Positions 47,801 to 59,865 of a DNA stretch of 64,000 nucleotides are shown here, piece after piece. The stretch is from Vitis vinifera (taxonomy: Eukaryota > Streptophyta > Magnoliopsida > Vitales > Vitaceae): assembly GCF_030704535.1 (NCBI RefSeq), contig NC_081809.1, positions 265,501 to 329,500 of the forward strand. The letters run 5' to 3'. The position numbers and the translations under genes were made by a program. Position 1 is the first letter of the stretch. Each line of letters starts with the position of its first letter. Below the pieces are notes generated by a model. It was not told the origin of the DNA, did not search any database, and worked only from the letters and a program-made list of their open reading frames with translations.

Positions 47801-50800
47801 GTAGAGCATTCATTTTTTCTGAAGCCTCATGCATGTAGTTCAACTTAATCAGTAAAACTAATTGTTTGCTTCTCCTGCTGTTTGATGGATGCCATATGTC
47901 CTTTACCATATCAATAGAATTTTTATGGGTGGTAATAGAACACAAGAAAGAGGGAAAATTTGATCTTTTTCAGGCAATCAATTCCCCACTTCCCTGTTCT
48001 TTCTTGGAAGTTACTTGCTATGATTTACTGGAGTCATATCATACAAAGGGAAGTCAAATGATGCATTCATTGTTATTAGGATGAGCCACGAGAGTGATAA
48101 TTTCTTTCCTTTCCACATAATCTTACAACATAAAAGTCTTGTGGCTTGTGTTATGGAGTGGAAAAGTAAGGTGATAGACTGATTCTTCATCTGGCTTTCC
48201 TTCCCTGCATAGTTTGCTGGTTTTGAATGTTTAATTGGTATAACATATTTTTGATGATTTACATCTTAAAAATGCAAGATGAGGAAACATATTCTTTTAA
48301 CTGTTAATATCATAAATTTCAATTGTCATTTTAGGATCCTTTGCTTGATCAATAGCTACCAAAATGGACTCTCACTAATTTATTTATTTATTTATTTTCC
48401 GTTACAAATGGTTAATCTGTCTTTTGTACTTTGCGGGTTTTACATTGAGAACCTTATTATGATCGGATGTCTTCAAACAAAATAAGGTAGAGCACAGATA
48501 AAGACACTTCATACTTTAGGAGGTTTCCCTATAGACTGGTGACATCTATTAATGTGTCATGTATGTTGGTTTTTTTTCCTTCTAATTGCAGTTGAACATT
48601 CCATATAGCATAAAGAGATCTTGCTTTTCGAGTCATGCTCTTCTTGATCTTCCTGCAAGTGGGATAGTTAGTATACCATTGGCACAAACAGGTGAAGGTA
48701 TTGCTGAATGTGAACTTCTTAAATGGTTCGTGAAAGAGGTGAGTGAATGCTGCTGGTTTTGCATTTTGATTATTTGAATTTATTTGTTGATCTGTAGATT
48801 GTTGTTCAAGGTCTGGTTGAACCCATAAGATACTCACTTGCTACCTTCTGGTCCTTATCCAAACTGTTAATGCTCTCTATATCCCCCATTGCAAAAATGC
48901 ATGAAATTTTGCTTTTTCTTGCATTTTGTATTTACCCTTTCAAATTCATTTTTCCGTTTGCTTTTGAGTTCAGTTTAAAATGATGTTAGATGTCAATCTC
49001 TATGCTGTTTTGTTGTTATTCTCATGATCCACTCGATACATATATGTTTGCTACAGGAAAGGATGCAATATTTGTCATTGAAACATGTATCATAGGAAGA
49101 TCTCAATTTTCATTAAATACTGATATACTGCTTTTGGGCCTTTTGACTTAGATTGCAATGTTGACATTTTTTTTCTAAGATTTGGAATTTTTACTATTTT
49201 TTATTGGGGAATGAGGCTTCTCTTGTGAGTGAAAGTAATATCTTATGTTCTGGATTGTTAAAATGGAAAAGACATTACAGATCTGGAAATAGGAATACCT
49301 ATTTCATTGTGGAACAAGTAGTATATGAATTGTACTGTAACAATTGTCAACTTCTTTAACTCGTTACCAGTGTGGTGACCTGTATTATTTGTTTTTAGTT
49401 TGTTCAATGGTTTTATTATTCTTTTTCAATGAGTCATTCAGCTTGGCACCATGCTCTTCTTCTGTAACTTAACTTTGTGTATCTAATTAGGAAGCTAAAC
49501 TATGCTGATAACTGGAAAGCATCTCTTTTGAGGTTTTGTCCATGCATGCCTATTTTTTGTTTTGATATTTTGACCAAACTAAATATTGGTAACCTTATCC
49601 TGACAGGGGGATCAAGTTGAAGAATTCCAACCACTTTGTGAAGTTCAGAGTGATAAAGCAACAATAGAAATAACTAGTCGCTACAAAGGAACTGTTTCTC
49701 AAATTATCTATGTCCCTGGTGACATTGTAAAGGTAAAAACTAGAACATCACTCTCTGTAATGGGCATTCTGTTTCCATTTACTGTTTTATTATGTCAGTT
49801 ATGATTTATCTGATGATTGATATGTAAATAACAACCAGCTCAGAACCGGATATGGGAGTCCTATATATCTATTCGAGTTTTGCTTCTTAACATTAGATAA
49901 GCATTTCTGACCTGATTGTGGAAACGGTAGTTGGATTGCTGAATTATACCATTTTGCTGCCCACAACATTAATATAGTGTGGCTTACAGAATAGATAACA
50001 CAAATGCCCTGTATAGGTAAAGCAGCTGGGACAGCAATCCTCAGGCTGAATACTGTCTAAAGCCAAAAGGAAAGAGAAGGGGGACCAGCATAGGACCAAA
50101 ATGGGGAAGGGAGGCAGAGGGCCAGAACAAAGCCAGAACACTGACGCTGAAGGTCAAGACCTGGAAAAACCAGAAGCAGTACAAAGCCAGAACCCTGTCG
50201 CCAATGGTCAAGGCCAGTATGAACCCCAAAGAAAGGGCAGAGGACCCGTAAAGAGCCAAAAGGAAGGAAGGAGGTTGAGAGGAAGAGATCGCTGATATTT
50301 AAAAGTTCTGCGCCAAACTTCAAAAGAAGATTATGAGGAAAGGAAAGAAAGGGTGAGACTTGAGATCGGAAAAAGGACTAGGATGAAATGGGGTTGATTG
50401 AAGTTGCATGGATTAGAATTGAACTTGACACCTTGTAAATGTTGGAACATCTAGATATGGAATTAAAGCTTTATGCAGAAGTTATAGGAATTGGTTACTC
50501 CTTTTCCATCTCTAGAATCCTGCCTTCTCTGTGGTCCTTCCTTTCCAAGTTGAAGCACTATAACCATTTGGTCACCATTCTCCATAAGGCTTCCATTATT
50601 CTTTAAGTTGAATCAGTATAGTTGCAGAAAAGTTTGGTTGAAATTTTTCCAATTGTTTGGCTAGTGAGGTTGGCACAGGAAACAAAGAAAAGGAAGGCAA
50701 GGCACTGCATTTGAAGGATTTCCATATGGAAGGTAATTCTTTCTTGGATTGTGCTAGATATGCTAGTGGACTTTAGGTGGGACAGTACATCTTCCAATGA

Positions 50801-53800
50801 GGAGGCTGAGTTCCTGGTGTAGAAGGGAGAGCCTTCACTTTGGTGGTTTTTGAGTCATAATTACCCTCCCTGAGAATTAGGTTGGGGTTTTTGAGCGAGC
50901 TCTTTTGGTTCCATAGAAGGATTCCTATTCTTCCTGTTGTATATTATTCCTTTTTTCTGTTAGGTGTTACCAAAGTCTTGTTTCTTATAGCCCCAAAAAA
51001 GTGGTAAAAGGAAAAGTGGATTCTTGATTAGAGGAACTTGCCAAATTAGGGTGTTTTTGGCTTTCTGCAACTTCATTTCAGTTTGCATTATGGCCAGAAA
51101 CTATAGTTTACTAAAGTTCTAGATATACTCCAAAGAAGTCAAATATCTCTCTAGCCGGATAAATCAACATTATTTTTTCCTTATAACAAAAAATGTTTTC
51201 AGTATGCAATCCATTATACTGTAGTAAGGAATAACACCAATATCAAGATTTTGAAAAGATAACAGGTCTGCACTTATTGGCTTTTCTGGACAGTGGTTTG
51301 ACATTCTGAAATGGTATTTTGATGCTTTTTGTTCAATAAAATTGCAGGTTGGAGAAAGCCTTCTGAAAATGGTTGTTGAAGAATCTCAAGGTTCAAACCT
51401 GACCAGCAATGCTCCAGATGACATGAAATCAATGGGTGCTGAGGTATGTGACTCAAGTATTCAAAGTTCAGACTTGAGGCACAGTAACACAGGTGGAGTT
51501 CTAGCCACACCTGCTGTTAGGAACCTTGCAAAGCAGTATGGTGTAGATATAAATCACATCCTTGGAACTGGTCAAGATGGGAGGGTATTAAAAGAAGATG
51601 TCCTCACACATGCAGTCCAGAAAGGACTCTGTAAAGAACCTTCTTCCTTGAGTGTTAATTCAGTGGAGCACTTTCAAGGAGAAGAGAAATACTCTCATAC
51701 CTTAGCTGCAGATGGATGGCAATATGAAGATAAGACAGTTCCAATTCGGTAATACTTGATACTAAGCTCAACCTTAAAAGTTCAAAACCATGATTTAGCT
51801 TGTAATTGTGTGTCATTTGAGCTGGTTCATTTCCATGTGGATAAAAATACCTTGTTAACTTTTACTATAATCATATGATGGCAACTAAGGAACAAAATCC
51901 AAGCCTGATATGGCAACTAAGGAACAAGAATCCAAGCCATCAGCAGTAGAAAGCCTAGACAATGCACTGCTTTTTTTGCCCACGCTAGTTTGAATTACAT
52001 GCCATCTGAGTTTTATTTTCTTTAGTCCCAATAAATACCTTTTGGAATGAGAGAAGTATAGGAGAGTCTATGTTATTACAACCCTTTTGATGCAGGCCAA
52101 ACCTGCACGTACCTTTAACTGGGAGCATAAGTTGCCCCAAGGAGGACTATTCCATTTCTAATAGCTGAATGCTTTTCAACTCCAGACAGCTCCATAAAAC
52201 TACACAGTATTTAGCAATGCAGAGTGTGCTACTAGAATTGTTTTCACTCTTATAAAATTTTGGATTTTTACCCTTCACTTAGTTCATTTATATTAGACTA
52301 AATGAGTAGTATAATAGTTGTTGATTAGTTATAAGACGTGTAGTCAAAAGTTTAGTAAGACTTGTTGACCATACTAGTTACACGAGTTCCAAAAGTATGG
52401 CACCATGGATGCTAACTAAACTTAATTGCATTTCCAAAGTACCTTAAACAAAACTAAAAAATGACTGATATTGTTGAAGCTCAGCATCATTAAAAGTGAT
52501 AGAAGCACCCCTAGAATTAAAATGATTCCACTATTTTCATTGGACTGGCATCTTTTGCATATAAAATGCTGATCAGGGTGCATGAAATTGGCATTTTAGC
52601 AATATTAGTGTGTGCACAAAGATAAGAGTGCTTTGTTGAGTACCTTCAACATGAAGGTAAAATTATTCAGTGGTGGTGGTTGGGCACTGGTGAATAAATT
52701 ACATTTATAGGCAATGATATGGGTGTTACTAATATTTATCTTGTCATGTTAGTGAAATTTGGAGTCCATTTTGGAATCTTTTCTGATTGGGATTTTATTA
52801 TCGTTTAGTCATGCAATTACTCTTGTGATATCTATGGGTACTTGAGGGCATTTATTTCTTGCCGAGGAATATAACTTCTTTAGCTACTTTTTACTTAGTA
52901 CACAAAATGATAGTTACAGATGTGGTTAGATCTCCTCAGCTACCAAGTGGCCTAGATCAAGGTTCAGGCCAGGCCCATCTGCTGCCACCAACTGGAATTT
53001 CAGGCGTGGCATCATTTTGTAGAGGGTTCATTACATGATTGAAAACTTGCTGTAAAAAAGTCTCCAGCCTTAATGGATCATATTTTGATCCATAAATTTG
53101 ATTCAAATGGTTGGGACAAGGCTTGCTGCTTCTGGTTCTGATTTGGACTGCTAGTTTTCCTTTATCATTTTTGATATATGGTGTCAGTAGCGCCAATCTT
53201 TGGCATTAAAGTCAACAGCATGTTTATGATGTGTTTTTCTTTCAGAGGATTTCAACGTGCAATGATTAAATCAATGACCTTGGCTGCTAAGATTCCACAC
53301 TTTCATTATGTAGAAGAGATAAATTGTGATGCACTTGTGAAACTTAAAGCATCCTTCCAAGAGGAGAATCGTGATCCAGAAGTCAAGCACACTTTCCTCC
53401 CTTTTATGATAAAGACACTTTCGATGGCATTGAGCAAATATCCCTTATTAAATAGCTGCTTCAATGAGGAGCTGCAAGAAATCACTGTTAAAGGTTTGAT
53501 TCTGCAAAAATGATTGCTATATAATGATAAGCGGTAATAATCAACTGAATCCATATATCACGTGTTGCATATTAGTGCAATGGCTTTATCCTTGCGGCAG
53601 TGACAACATGCTACAGTCTTCATTTTGAGGGCAATTATTGTTTTTTTATTGCTTCTATTGATGTTATGCTCCGAAGCATTCTTTTGAAGAAAGAAAAATG
53701 TATGTCTGGACATGGATGTGCTGTCAACAAAGTGTCTCAGCAGCAATCGATAGAGACATAAATACCATTCTTAATAACATAATGGACCCATGCTTTCTAG

Positions 53801-56800
53801 AAGACAATAGGAGGATTCAATTTTAATCGCATGTCCAAGCACATGCTAGGTTATCTGTTTGAGTTACATGCTAAAAGCTATTTGCTATGGATTATTGTGT
53901 TTCATGTACAAGTTTTATGATCGTAGGCATCAAAATTGCTTACCACAGATATCTGTGTTCATCGATGTCAGGTTGCTGGATTCTCTAGTTGTTTGTTTTT
54001 GCTTGCAATACTAATATGCTTTTTGTTTTCCTTGAATACAACATAAATTTTCTTTTATTCTTTATAGGCTCCCATAATATTGGAATTGCAATGGCTACCC
54101 CACATGGTCTAGTTGTTCCTAACATAAAGAGGGTTCAATTGCTTTCCATCTTGGAGGTTAGTTCTGTATAACTTCTTGTCTATATTATAGAATGGTTTGA
54201 TCTTGTTTCCATATTTACAATTGAGGTATGAAAGTAGTTCCTCGATCCTTGTATGTTTGACCAAGAAGAAAAAATGGTGAGTAGAAGAAAGTTTTGTTTG
54301 GAATGCTCCTACTAAATTTGGTTAATGGTCCTCTGTTTGAATTCTTGATTAAAACTCAGACTAGGGATCAATTGATGAAGCCTGATGGTATATGGAGTTC
54401 TTGCTGCTTCTCACTTTTGTTCCAAATCTAGTTGTGTGCTCTACTCCCTGATGTTATGCAGTTCTAGGAATCAGTGGATTGAACTAATGCTAGCATTTCA
54501 GATGGAGTGTGTTGTGAAAGAGTAGTTTTTAAATGCTTTATTTGTGGTCTAAAGGGGTGGTGGCAGAAATAAATTCTCTTTTCTAGAATTTGTATGTTGT
54601 TTGGGAGATGTAAACTAGGGTTCTATTGCTTTCTTTTTTGCTTTGCACTTCTGTGCTCCTTGTGTGCTTCCTGTGTACTGGGGTATGATCCACTGTTTTT
54701 GTTAGACTTTTTCTAATAAATGTACTCATTTGAATATCAAAACAGAAAAAAAGAGGAAAGCAAGAGAAACAATGCCTGCATGACAAAGTATGAATATTGA
54801 GTTGTCAGTTCAGCATTCTCTCAATCAATTGGTTACCAATTGTTTACTATGAATAAATTGATAAGCACTGACTCTCCTGACTATTAGGGTTGGGAATGAG
54901 CAGCTGTACACACTGCTTCTCTTATTATCAGATATATGATTTGTTGTAAATCATTCCATGGAAAAGGTTTAGAAGTTCAATTTCATGCATTTTCCAATCT
55001 TGTATTATAGTGCAATAGAAATGACACTGCCTGCATTCTGTTCGCAGTATTTCAAATTCTCAAGCTCATAAATTTTTTTTAATTGGCTCACTTCTCAAAT
55101 GTTGCATTCATTTAACTAAAACATTTTCTTCTATGATTTTAGATAACAAAGGAGCTGGCACGGCTACAACAATTAGCATTAGCTAACAACCTTTGTCCTG
55201 AGGATATATCTGGTGGAACAATAACTTTAAGCAATATTGGTGCAATTGGAGGGAAGTTTGGCTCCCCCCTCCTCAACTCGCCTGAAGTTTCCATCATTGC
55301 AATTGGCCGACTCCAGAAAGTTCCACAGTTTGTTGATGATGAAAACGTGTATCCTGCATCAATTATGACTGTAAGTATTGATTTATTCTTGAGTCACCTT
55401 CAACTAATAATATTTAGAAAACATTAGAACTCGAGGAACCGGCTTGAACCGAAGAGAATGCACACAAACTACATAAAAAGCGTTAGTAAGAAGCCAAAAC
55501 GAGTTCTTTAATGTAAGGACATAGACGTTCCCCCAAAATTACCCAACTACAAATGATGGCATGATCAACAGTAGGATGCTTTGATCATCTTACCAAAAAT
55601 AAGGCATAATAGAGTTAATTTACCTTTCCAATCGAGTGAGTAAGGTTCTAATCAATCCGTAGGATAAGTGCTGTTAAGTGGTGTGATTGGATGATTTTCA
55701 AGGAGGTGCACAGGTGGCAATCTTCACCCCTTACTAGCAGGCTGTAGCATATCATATTTAGTCTCCATTTTTACTTCTAGCTATGTCTATGGCTGGGCAT
55801 GAAATAAACTCATTCACCCTCATAGTTTGATATGTCCGCCACTTGCTACATATGTCTATGCCAAATTTGTAAAAGCATTTGTATGTACAGTAAAGTTTAA
55901 GGGATTAATGTCATTATAGGTTATCTTTACTGGCAATGCTATCAGCCTGTAATGCTAGGGTATGCATTATTCAAAATGCTTCTGGCTAATTATTTAATAA
56001 CTGTCAGCTAAACATGAAAGTTCAACCTACTGAAAGATACATGGGGTTTTATGGTGCCTAGGAAAGTCTGATACCTTGTTATGCCATGTTGTGGACCTAT
56101 AAATTGATTTTGTGAAATATATAATGTTTCATAAAGCATGACAAAGTGCCTGATCAAGGTACTTTGTGTCCGTTCCACCAAAAAACCTTTCCCCTGTGTG
56201 GTTAACATGATTCCACCAAATGTCTGGTCTTTGATGTGGTAGGCTGTGAGTTTCGATTGCCACAGCACCCCTTATTGGCTTCGTTGGATTGTCAGACAAT
56301 CCTTTTGTTGCCACTACTCATTTTAAGATTAGCGAGTTTTGAAACCCTATGAGATACTGGGTTTGGTATTTGCCTATATTTTCAGTGAGTGCCTTTTTGG
56401 AGTTTAAGGAGTTGGAGTTGGAGTGCCCAACAATCCTTTTGTTGCCACTACTCATTTTAAGACAAGCGAGTTTTGAAACTCTTATGAAATACTGGGTTTG
56501 GTATTTGCCTATATTTTCAGTGAGTGCTTTTTTTGGATTTTAAGGAGTTGGTCACCATATGGTGTGTATGAAGTTATGATAATCTGGTAGTTTAAATTGG
56601 TTAGATTTTTTGTTGCGGGGTAAATGAATGTGTTTTAACACTAGTATTTTGGATTTATAGATGAAATAATTTGGCCGTGTCTTTCCCCTTCTCAGGTTAA
56701 TATAGGCGCTGATCATAGAGTCCTGGATGGAGCAACAGTTGCTAGATTTTGTAATGAGTGGAAACTATACATTGAGAAACCTGAGCAGCTCATGCTGCAT

Positions 56801-56809
56801 ATGAAGTGA
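44815..56809 (+). CDS. BCE2: Dihydrolipoamide acyltransferase, E2 of branched-chain 2-oxoacid dehydrogenase complex
   Basis: This is the mitochondrial E2 core enzyme, which transfers branched-chain acyl groups from lipoamide to CoA in Val/Leu/Ile breakdown. Exons: 44815-45018, 48592-48738, 49607-49732, 51348-51748, 53246-53493, 54068-54156, 55143-55370 and 56696-56809 (1557 nt, 518 residues; phases agree). The Arg-rich N-terminus (residues 1 to about 65, exon 1) is a mitochondrial presequence. The lipoyl domain spans about residues 85-165, with the lipoylated Lys134 in QSDKATI. The E1/E3-binding domain covers about residues 212-248 ([24 protein letters not shown]). The catalytic domain fills the rest. 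[20 protein letters not shown] is in exon 6, and exon 8 has DHRVLDG with catalytic His488 and Asp492. The linker and DKATI context favour branched-chain E2 over pyruvate or 2-oxoglutarate E2. Introns 1 and 3 hold repeats. Confidence 0.94.
45524..45896. mobile_element. Probable MITE in E2 intron 1
   Basis: Imperfect terminal inverted repeats (GCATATTTGGTTA on the left; TAACCAAACATACCCTTATGC on the right, written in parts TAACCAAACATA and CCCTTATGC) enclose AT-rich non-coding DNA. No clear target duplication was found. Confidence 0.4.
45900..47160. repeat. Unclassified repetitive sequence in E2 intron 1
   Basis: It carries a G-run (AAAAGGGGGGGGACAGGGG, about 45943) and a non-coding middle with TCGACCAGTCGAGC-type short palindromes near 46720. 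The composition differs from the surrounding intron and it is probably transposon-derived. I could not find borders. Confidence 0.3.
47173..47571. mobile_element. Tourist/Harbinger-like MITE in E2 intron 1
   Basis: It belongs to the same family as 57232-57557: left end GGCTAACATTTGGTT, right end AACCAAATATAACC. Shared internal blocks are AAAATGATTTTCTCATG and TTATTTAATCTTTATAT. About 75 bp near its left end are duplicated (AAATTATTAAGGAAAG seen twice). The flanking 3-bp site has decayed (TTG/TTT). Confidence 0.6.
50040..50290. repeat. Purine-rich imperfect duplication in E2 intron 3
   Basis: Two imperfect ~60-bp units contain ACAAAGCCAGAACMCTG, then GGTCAAG, embedded in A/G-rich plus-strand sequence with AGCCAAAAGGAA motifs at both ends. 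It is open on both strands but looks like low-complexity intron DNA, not a gene. Confidence 0.4.
56297..56550 (+). repeat. 134-bp tandem duplication in E2 intron 7
   Basis: Copy 1 starts at 56297 and copy 2 at 56431. Both run CAATCCTTTTGTTGCC, then AAGACAAGCGAGTTTTG or its variant, then ACTGGGTTTGGTATTTGCC and TATTTTCAGTGAGTGC. Each copy has an acceptor-like TATTTTCAG. It lies 146 bp before the last exon. Confidence 0.8.
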
Positions 56810-57228
56810 TTCAATCCTGCCTTCCTGTAAGCAGCAGGATGTTATTTTATTTATGTCAAATAAGCCTTAAAAGAGATGTTATTTTATGTCAAAGAAATTA
56901 GCCTTAAAATGCCGATAATTTTTCTCCCAAAGAGACATTTCTGAAGAGTTCTTGCCCTATCTTCTGGGTCTTTAAGTAACTTGCATGTGATGGCAGCAAC
57001 CCTTTTAGAACAAATTCAAAATGTTTTTAATTGTTTTTTAAAAGATAAATAATATAACAATTTCATGGAGAATAAGCCAGAATTAAGTTCTCAATTATAA
57101 TTTTGTTTTTCAAATTAATTTAGAATTATTTTTAAAAACTATTTATTGATAATTGTTTTCAAAAAAAATTGTGAAATAGGTCTTAAAATTTTCTTTAGAA
57201 ATTGGCTTTGCAAACATTTTTATTTTTT
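56810..57228. other. E2 3' UTR and AT-rich downstream region
   Basis: The E2 3' UTR begins here. No AATAAA was found close to the stop. From about 57000 the DNA is AT-rich and probably an older MITE interrupted by the one at 57232. Confidence 0.35.
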
Positions 57229-57231
57229 TTA

Positions 57232-57557
57232 GGCTATGTTTGGTTTCCGGAAAGTACAAAGGAAATAAAAAAAATGTTAAAGAAAATGATTTTTTCATGT
57301 TTGATTGTCCTATGAAAAATATAAAAAAAAATCAAATATAATTAAAACTAATTAAAAACTTATGTATTTTTAAATTATTTAATCTTTATATTGATGAGTT
57401 AAAATAAATAAAATGAGTTTGAAGTAACAAAAAAAATAATTAATTAACTTTTAATCTATTTTTTTATTTTCCTTCACTTTTTCTTTCCTTCTACTTTTCC
57501 TTTATATTTTCTTTCCCTCGCATTTTCCCTCAAAATTTCCGGGAACCAAACATAGCC
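57232..57557. mobile_element. Tourist/Harbinger-like MITE with TTA target duplication
   Basis: 326 bp, with terminal inverted repeats GGCTATGTTTGGTTTCCGG and CCGGGAACCAAACATAGCC, flanked by TTA on both sides (57229-57231 and 57558-57560). The TTA duplication and GGC...TGTTTGG ends are the hallmarks of PIF/Harbinger-derived MITEs. It is non-coding. A relative is in E2 intron 1 (47173-47571). Confidence 0.85.
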
Positions 57558-57560
57558 TTA

Positions 57561-59119
57561 ATGACATGTTTGGTAAGTATTTTAAAATTTTTTGTTTTGA
57601 AAATAAGTTATTTTTATAATAAATTTAAAATATTTTGTAATAATATTTTAAGAAATGTTGTACATAAATATAATTTATATACATAATTATGTTACGAAGA
57701 ATGAGTTCAAAAAATTATTTTTATTTTTAAATTTTAAATAAAATTTTATTTTTAAAAATGATTTATAATTATTTTTAAAAACTATTCTTTTAAGAATTGT
57801 TTTCAAAAACATTGCAAACAGGGTAGTTGGGTTGAATTTTTGAAGTTTTGGGTCAAAACAACCCTTTTATGAAAATAAATAAATAAATTTAACCACTTAA
57901 ATACCCTTTTTTATAGAAAAAAAATTAAATTTAATTATTTTGTCAAACTTATATTTAAAATAACCTTTTTACTGTCATAGGAACCATATCATTAAAAAAA
58001 ATATTTTTTTTAATTTAATTTAAAATTTTAATTAAAACTTTATTTTTATAGGAAGATGATGTAACACTATGTGATCGAAAAGATGTCACATTTAATATAA
58101 GTTTTCAAAAATAACCCAAAATTCAAACTTTTGTCTTAACCTCATTTGATGTTGAATCATCAATTCTGCCAGTACTAAAATCTGCACATCTCATGGCATT
58201 AAGAAACCTAGTAATTTAGAATTTGAAAATTTTTATCAAAAAATTTATTTTCAAGTGCTACAATGATATTATTGTTATATTTTTTTTTTTGAGAAAAAAT
58301 TCCTTCAATGATTTTTTAATCTCTAAGCAAACACTTTTTGGATAAAAAAGTTTACAAAACCGATTCTTATTCCTTTAATAAATTTTTTAGAATGCATTAA
58401 GAAACACTTCTAGTTATTTTAGAACTTGAAATATTTTATCCAAAAAAAAAAATTTCACCATAAACATTCTCCAAAAAATATATAATATTATATTTTTTTT
58501 GGAGAAAAATCTACTTCAATAATTTTTTAATCTCTATCCAAACACTTATTGGGTAAAAAGTTCAAAATAAATACTCAAATGAGTTATATGTACGTATATA
58601 AAAGTTACGTTTTTCAAATACGGTATTATTTCATTATTTTTAATTAAATTTTACCTTTAATGATTTTATTTTAATATAAAAATTGAAACATAGTAACTTC
58701 ATTTAGATTTTGAATTCAAGTACTTCTATTTAAACTTTAGATGAAAAAATAAAATTTTATTATATTTATTTATTGAAAATCTTTTAGAATAAGTAAATTA
58801 GTAACTTTTATAAAATTTATAAGTTCCTAAATATGTATCTAAAAGGATTTTTTTTAAACAAATTTTGGTAATTTAACCTTTTCTCTTTTTTTTTCTTTTT
58901 TTTTTTTCCAATTTTAGGTGATAAAAAAAAATAGAATTAGGCCCACCCTCAAAATTCTATTTTCGATCGGAGTTGATTATTCATCCATTTTTGGAAGACA
59001 TTGAAGAATTTTTCAAAAATCATAAGAGATTCATTTGATTTTTATTGAAGAGCTTTTTAAAAATCATACAAGATTCATTTGATGTTTTTTCTCTTTCGAC
59101 TGATGATTAGAACTTCATC
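57561..59119. other. AT-rich intergenic region between E2 and eL18
   Basis: It is very AT-rich with repeated TTTTTAAAAA-like blocks. It has MITE-like TGTTTGG edges near 57569 but no matched pair I can fix. Two related segments, at about 58200-58345 and 58385-58540, share AGAAAC-CTAGTTATTTTAGAA and ATCTCTA-CCAAACACTT blocks (direct duplication, about 185 bp apart). No genes. Confidence 0.4.
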
Positions 59120-59122
59120 TTA

Positions 59123-59399
59123 GGTGGTGTTTGTTTTTTTACTTATTTCTAAATAGAACCTTAATACTTAATAGTGTTAAATATTAGGTTGTTTGTTTTT
59201 GTAGTATTTTATTTCTATTAAGTATTAAAAAGTAAAAAAAATCAATGTGTTATTTTTTCTATTTAGAAAAAGCTATATATTTTGGTTTTTTCTATTTAGT
59301 AAAAAGTTAATAATAAGTCATGAAAAAGTAGAAAAATAAACAACCTATTTTATAAAACTAAATTGCTTTCAGCAAAAAGCCAAAAAAACAAACACCACC
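59123..59399. mobile_element. MITE with TTA target duplication, upstream of eL18
   Basis: 277 bp, with 18-bp perfect terminal inverted repeats GGTGGTGTTTGTTTTTTT, flanked by TTA at 59120-59122 and 59400-59402. Internal TAGTGTTAAATATTAG and related blocks match the decayed copy at 13430-13691. It ends only about 55 bp before the first site II element of the eL18 promoter. Confidence 0.88.
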
Positions 59400-59453
59400 T
59401 TAGTCAAATCAAATCTTATTAAGAGGTTCAGCCGAGATTATGGGAATGTAAAG

Positions 59454-59746
59454 TGGGCCGGCCCAGGTTGGACGCCCTGAAGCTTCGGTGAGGCCGATAA
59501 TGGGCCGACTTAGGTTTAGACTCTACATTGTTTTGGACCTCGGCGCTGTGAGGGCAGCTTGGGCCGAAGCGAGTGGCCCGATAATGGTCCGGCCAGTAGG
59601 CCTGTCAGTTCTGGATTGGTCCGGAATAACCCACGACAAGGGAGGAACACATTAAGATTCCACGTGGAAGAGAACAAATGGGCGTTTAGAATGTGTCTGA
59701 GACCACCTGGTCATCTTAAGATTCCCTTGCAAAAAACCCTAGGGTT
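59454..59746 (+). promoter_or_regulatory. eL18 promoter: site II elements and telo-box
   Basis: A back-to-back site II pair, TGGGCC-GGCCCA, lies at 59454-59465, with further TGGGCC at 59501-59506 and 59560-59565. A telo-box AAACCCTA sits at 59734-59741 inside the near-palindrome AAACCCTAGGGTT. The combination of telo-box and site II is the standard architecture of plant ribosomal protein gene promoters, which supports the downstream call independently. The telo-box is 125 bp before the ATG, within the usual range. Confidence 0.8.
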
Positions 59747-59865
59747 GAACTGCAAATGAGAGCATAAGAGGATGGTATAAAGCCCATCCATTATTCCCAC
59801 CTCTCGAGTCGCGGCTGGTAAGAGGATCACCTTTAGCAGTAGGAGGAGGAGCAGCAGCAGCAGCC

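Noticed and set aside
50057..50323. Overlapping frames on both strands in E2 intron 3
   Set aside because: They arise from purine-rich duplicated intron sequence that avoids stops; no domain.
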